64,000 nucleotides of DNA from Delphinus delphis (taxonomy: Eukaryota; Chordata; Mammalia; Artiodactyla; Delphinidae): contig NC_082684.1 in assembly GCF_949987515.2 (NCBI RefSeq), positions 52,666,006 through 52,730,005 on the forward strand, read 5' to 3'. The translations under genes and the position numbers were made by a program. The notes beneath the pieces were generated by a model, which did not search any database, was not told the DNA's origin, and worked only from the letters and a program-made list of their open reading frames with translations. Within the stretch, counting starts at the first letter, position 1; every line of letters begins with the position of its first letter. Shown here piece after piece: positions 63,011 through 64,000 of the stretch.

Positions 63011-64000
63011 CCAGGGCTGTGTGCCAAGATCTTGATTCTTTGAGCCTTTGGACCTGCAAAGAGGGGCCTAGGGAAGCTAGAGCCTGTGAATGGGTCCCAC
63101 CTGACCACCACGAAAGGATTTTTTTGTTCCTTTTAGTGTACCTTACAGATGTGGTGCTTTTTATGAGTGCCATCAGTAGTAAGTTTGGAAAGCTCTACAG
63201 CCTACTAAGTTGTGGTACTGCAATTTCAACCCAAGCCTACCGAATTCAAAGCTGTATTATTTTGCCTTTTTTTGCGTGACTTTTGTTTTTAAACTTAAGC
63301 TAACTTTGTTCATGATCTGAGTTTAAGGCCTCTTTTTAATTCTGTGGCGGTGTAAAAGTACTGGAATAGTAATTGTAGCAAAGCAAATGAAAAGAAGAAA
63401 TCCAAAGTAGTTAAAATAGAATATTGTCCTAGCTAGAGGGCTTACTTTCAACAGACTTAGAACTTTTAACATAGTATGTAGTGCAGCAAGAAAGGTACAG
63501 ATGGAGAGTTTTAGAGAGTCTTAAGAAAGGATGTGTCACTTTCAGGGAGGGAATGATTGGTGAAAACATCCTGATAGATATCCATGTATCCATGGGTGGA
63601 TGGGTAGGCGGTTTGATAGAGAGCAGGATTCTGATGGACATTTGGCAAAAAGGAATAGAACAGCACAAATAGAGGTCCTGAGCTGGGAATACTACTGACT
63701 TTTGTGGAATTTACTTACCTTGCATTTTGAAGTTTGCATCTGCAAAAGGAAACAAAAATGGTCCCCACTGCTTTCCAGGCATCAGAATGATATTTAAGAA
63801 TTACTGTGATAATATTTATGAGTGGAGCATTTTCACTGATTGGAAGAAACATCTCCACCTAGTACAGTTATGTGTGTTTACCTATATGTTTGTCCTTGTC
63901 TTCCTTTTGGCTGTAACAATAATAATTAGTATGTTTTGTCATAATTGCTCTGGGTTTAGCCATTTTCATCCCTATTGAGGACTGATCAGGTTTAGTAAGA
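63011..64000. other. Intron 1, unassigned
   Basis: Ordinary intronic sequence to the window end, with no exon or confident repeat. Confidence 0.35.

Larger units (their letters stand above)
14388..64000 (+). other. MDGA2: MDGA2 intron 1, 5' portion
   Basis: Everything after the exon 1 donor is read as the start of a very long first intron; MDGA2 is known to span hundreds of kilobases in mammals. No second exon with Ig-domain coding potential is visible in either orientation. Open frames are all short (at most about 160 codons) and fall in repeats, the CpG-rich start or random AT-rich sequence. Content is listed as separate repeat and unassigned entries. Confidence 0.75.

Noticed and set aside
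1..64000. CRISPR array, phage, toxin-antitoxin or other prokaryotic system
   Set aside because: Sequence composition, SINE/LINE content and intron structure are all mammalian. No regularly spaced repeats or prokaryotic gene clusters are present.

Overview
This is a window of a mammalian nuclear genome, almost certainly a whale or dolphin. The evidence is seven near-consensus, full-length copies of a CHR-type tRNA-derived SINE, several with intact target-site duplications, plus a longer CHR-1-type copy and a shorter related copy. These families are typical of cetaceans and their cetartiodactyl relatives. The background is AT-rich and dominated by old mammalian repeats (L2, MIR, L1M, MLT1/MLT2 LTRs, MER5/MER20-type and Tigger DNA transposons).

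Only one protein-coding gene is supported. A CpG island at about 12.4-14.8 kb holds the promoter and first coding exon of a + strand gene that I recognise as MDGA2 (MAM domain-containing GPI-anchor protein 2, a synaptic adhesion protein). The signal-peptide exon starts at ATG 14309 and ends at a GT donor at 14382 in phase 1. A second in-frame ATG at 14102 would add exactly 69 residues. The 5' leader region also carries short upstream ORFs, a palindromic RFX-type X-box, trinucleotide repeats and a GT microsatellite.

Layout: 1-12.4 kb is the upstream flank, with an interrupted L1M, MIRs, an MLT2 and an MLT1 LTR, and one CHR SINE. 12.4-14.8 kb is the promoter, leader and exon 1. From 14382 to the window end is the beginning of MDGA2 intron 1, with no further exon recognisable. 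Inside the intron, 28.4-33.6 kb is an old antisense ERV-L-type pol remnant broken by later insertions. 35.5-37.3 kb is an L2 split by an MLT2 LTR. 43.8-46.3 kb, 51.2-52.6 kb and 56.3-57.5 kb are antisense L2 stretches, and two CHR SINEs near 52 kb sit at the same target site.

No bacterial-type operon, CRISPR array or new enzymatic system is present. The points most worth following are the alternative MDGA2 start with its upstream ORFs, the X-box, the twice-used SINE target site, and two repeat-free intronic blocks that look like candidate conserved noncoding elements. All repeat names come from recognising consensus features by eye, so their boundaries are approximate.
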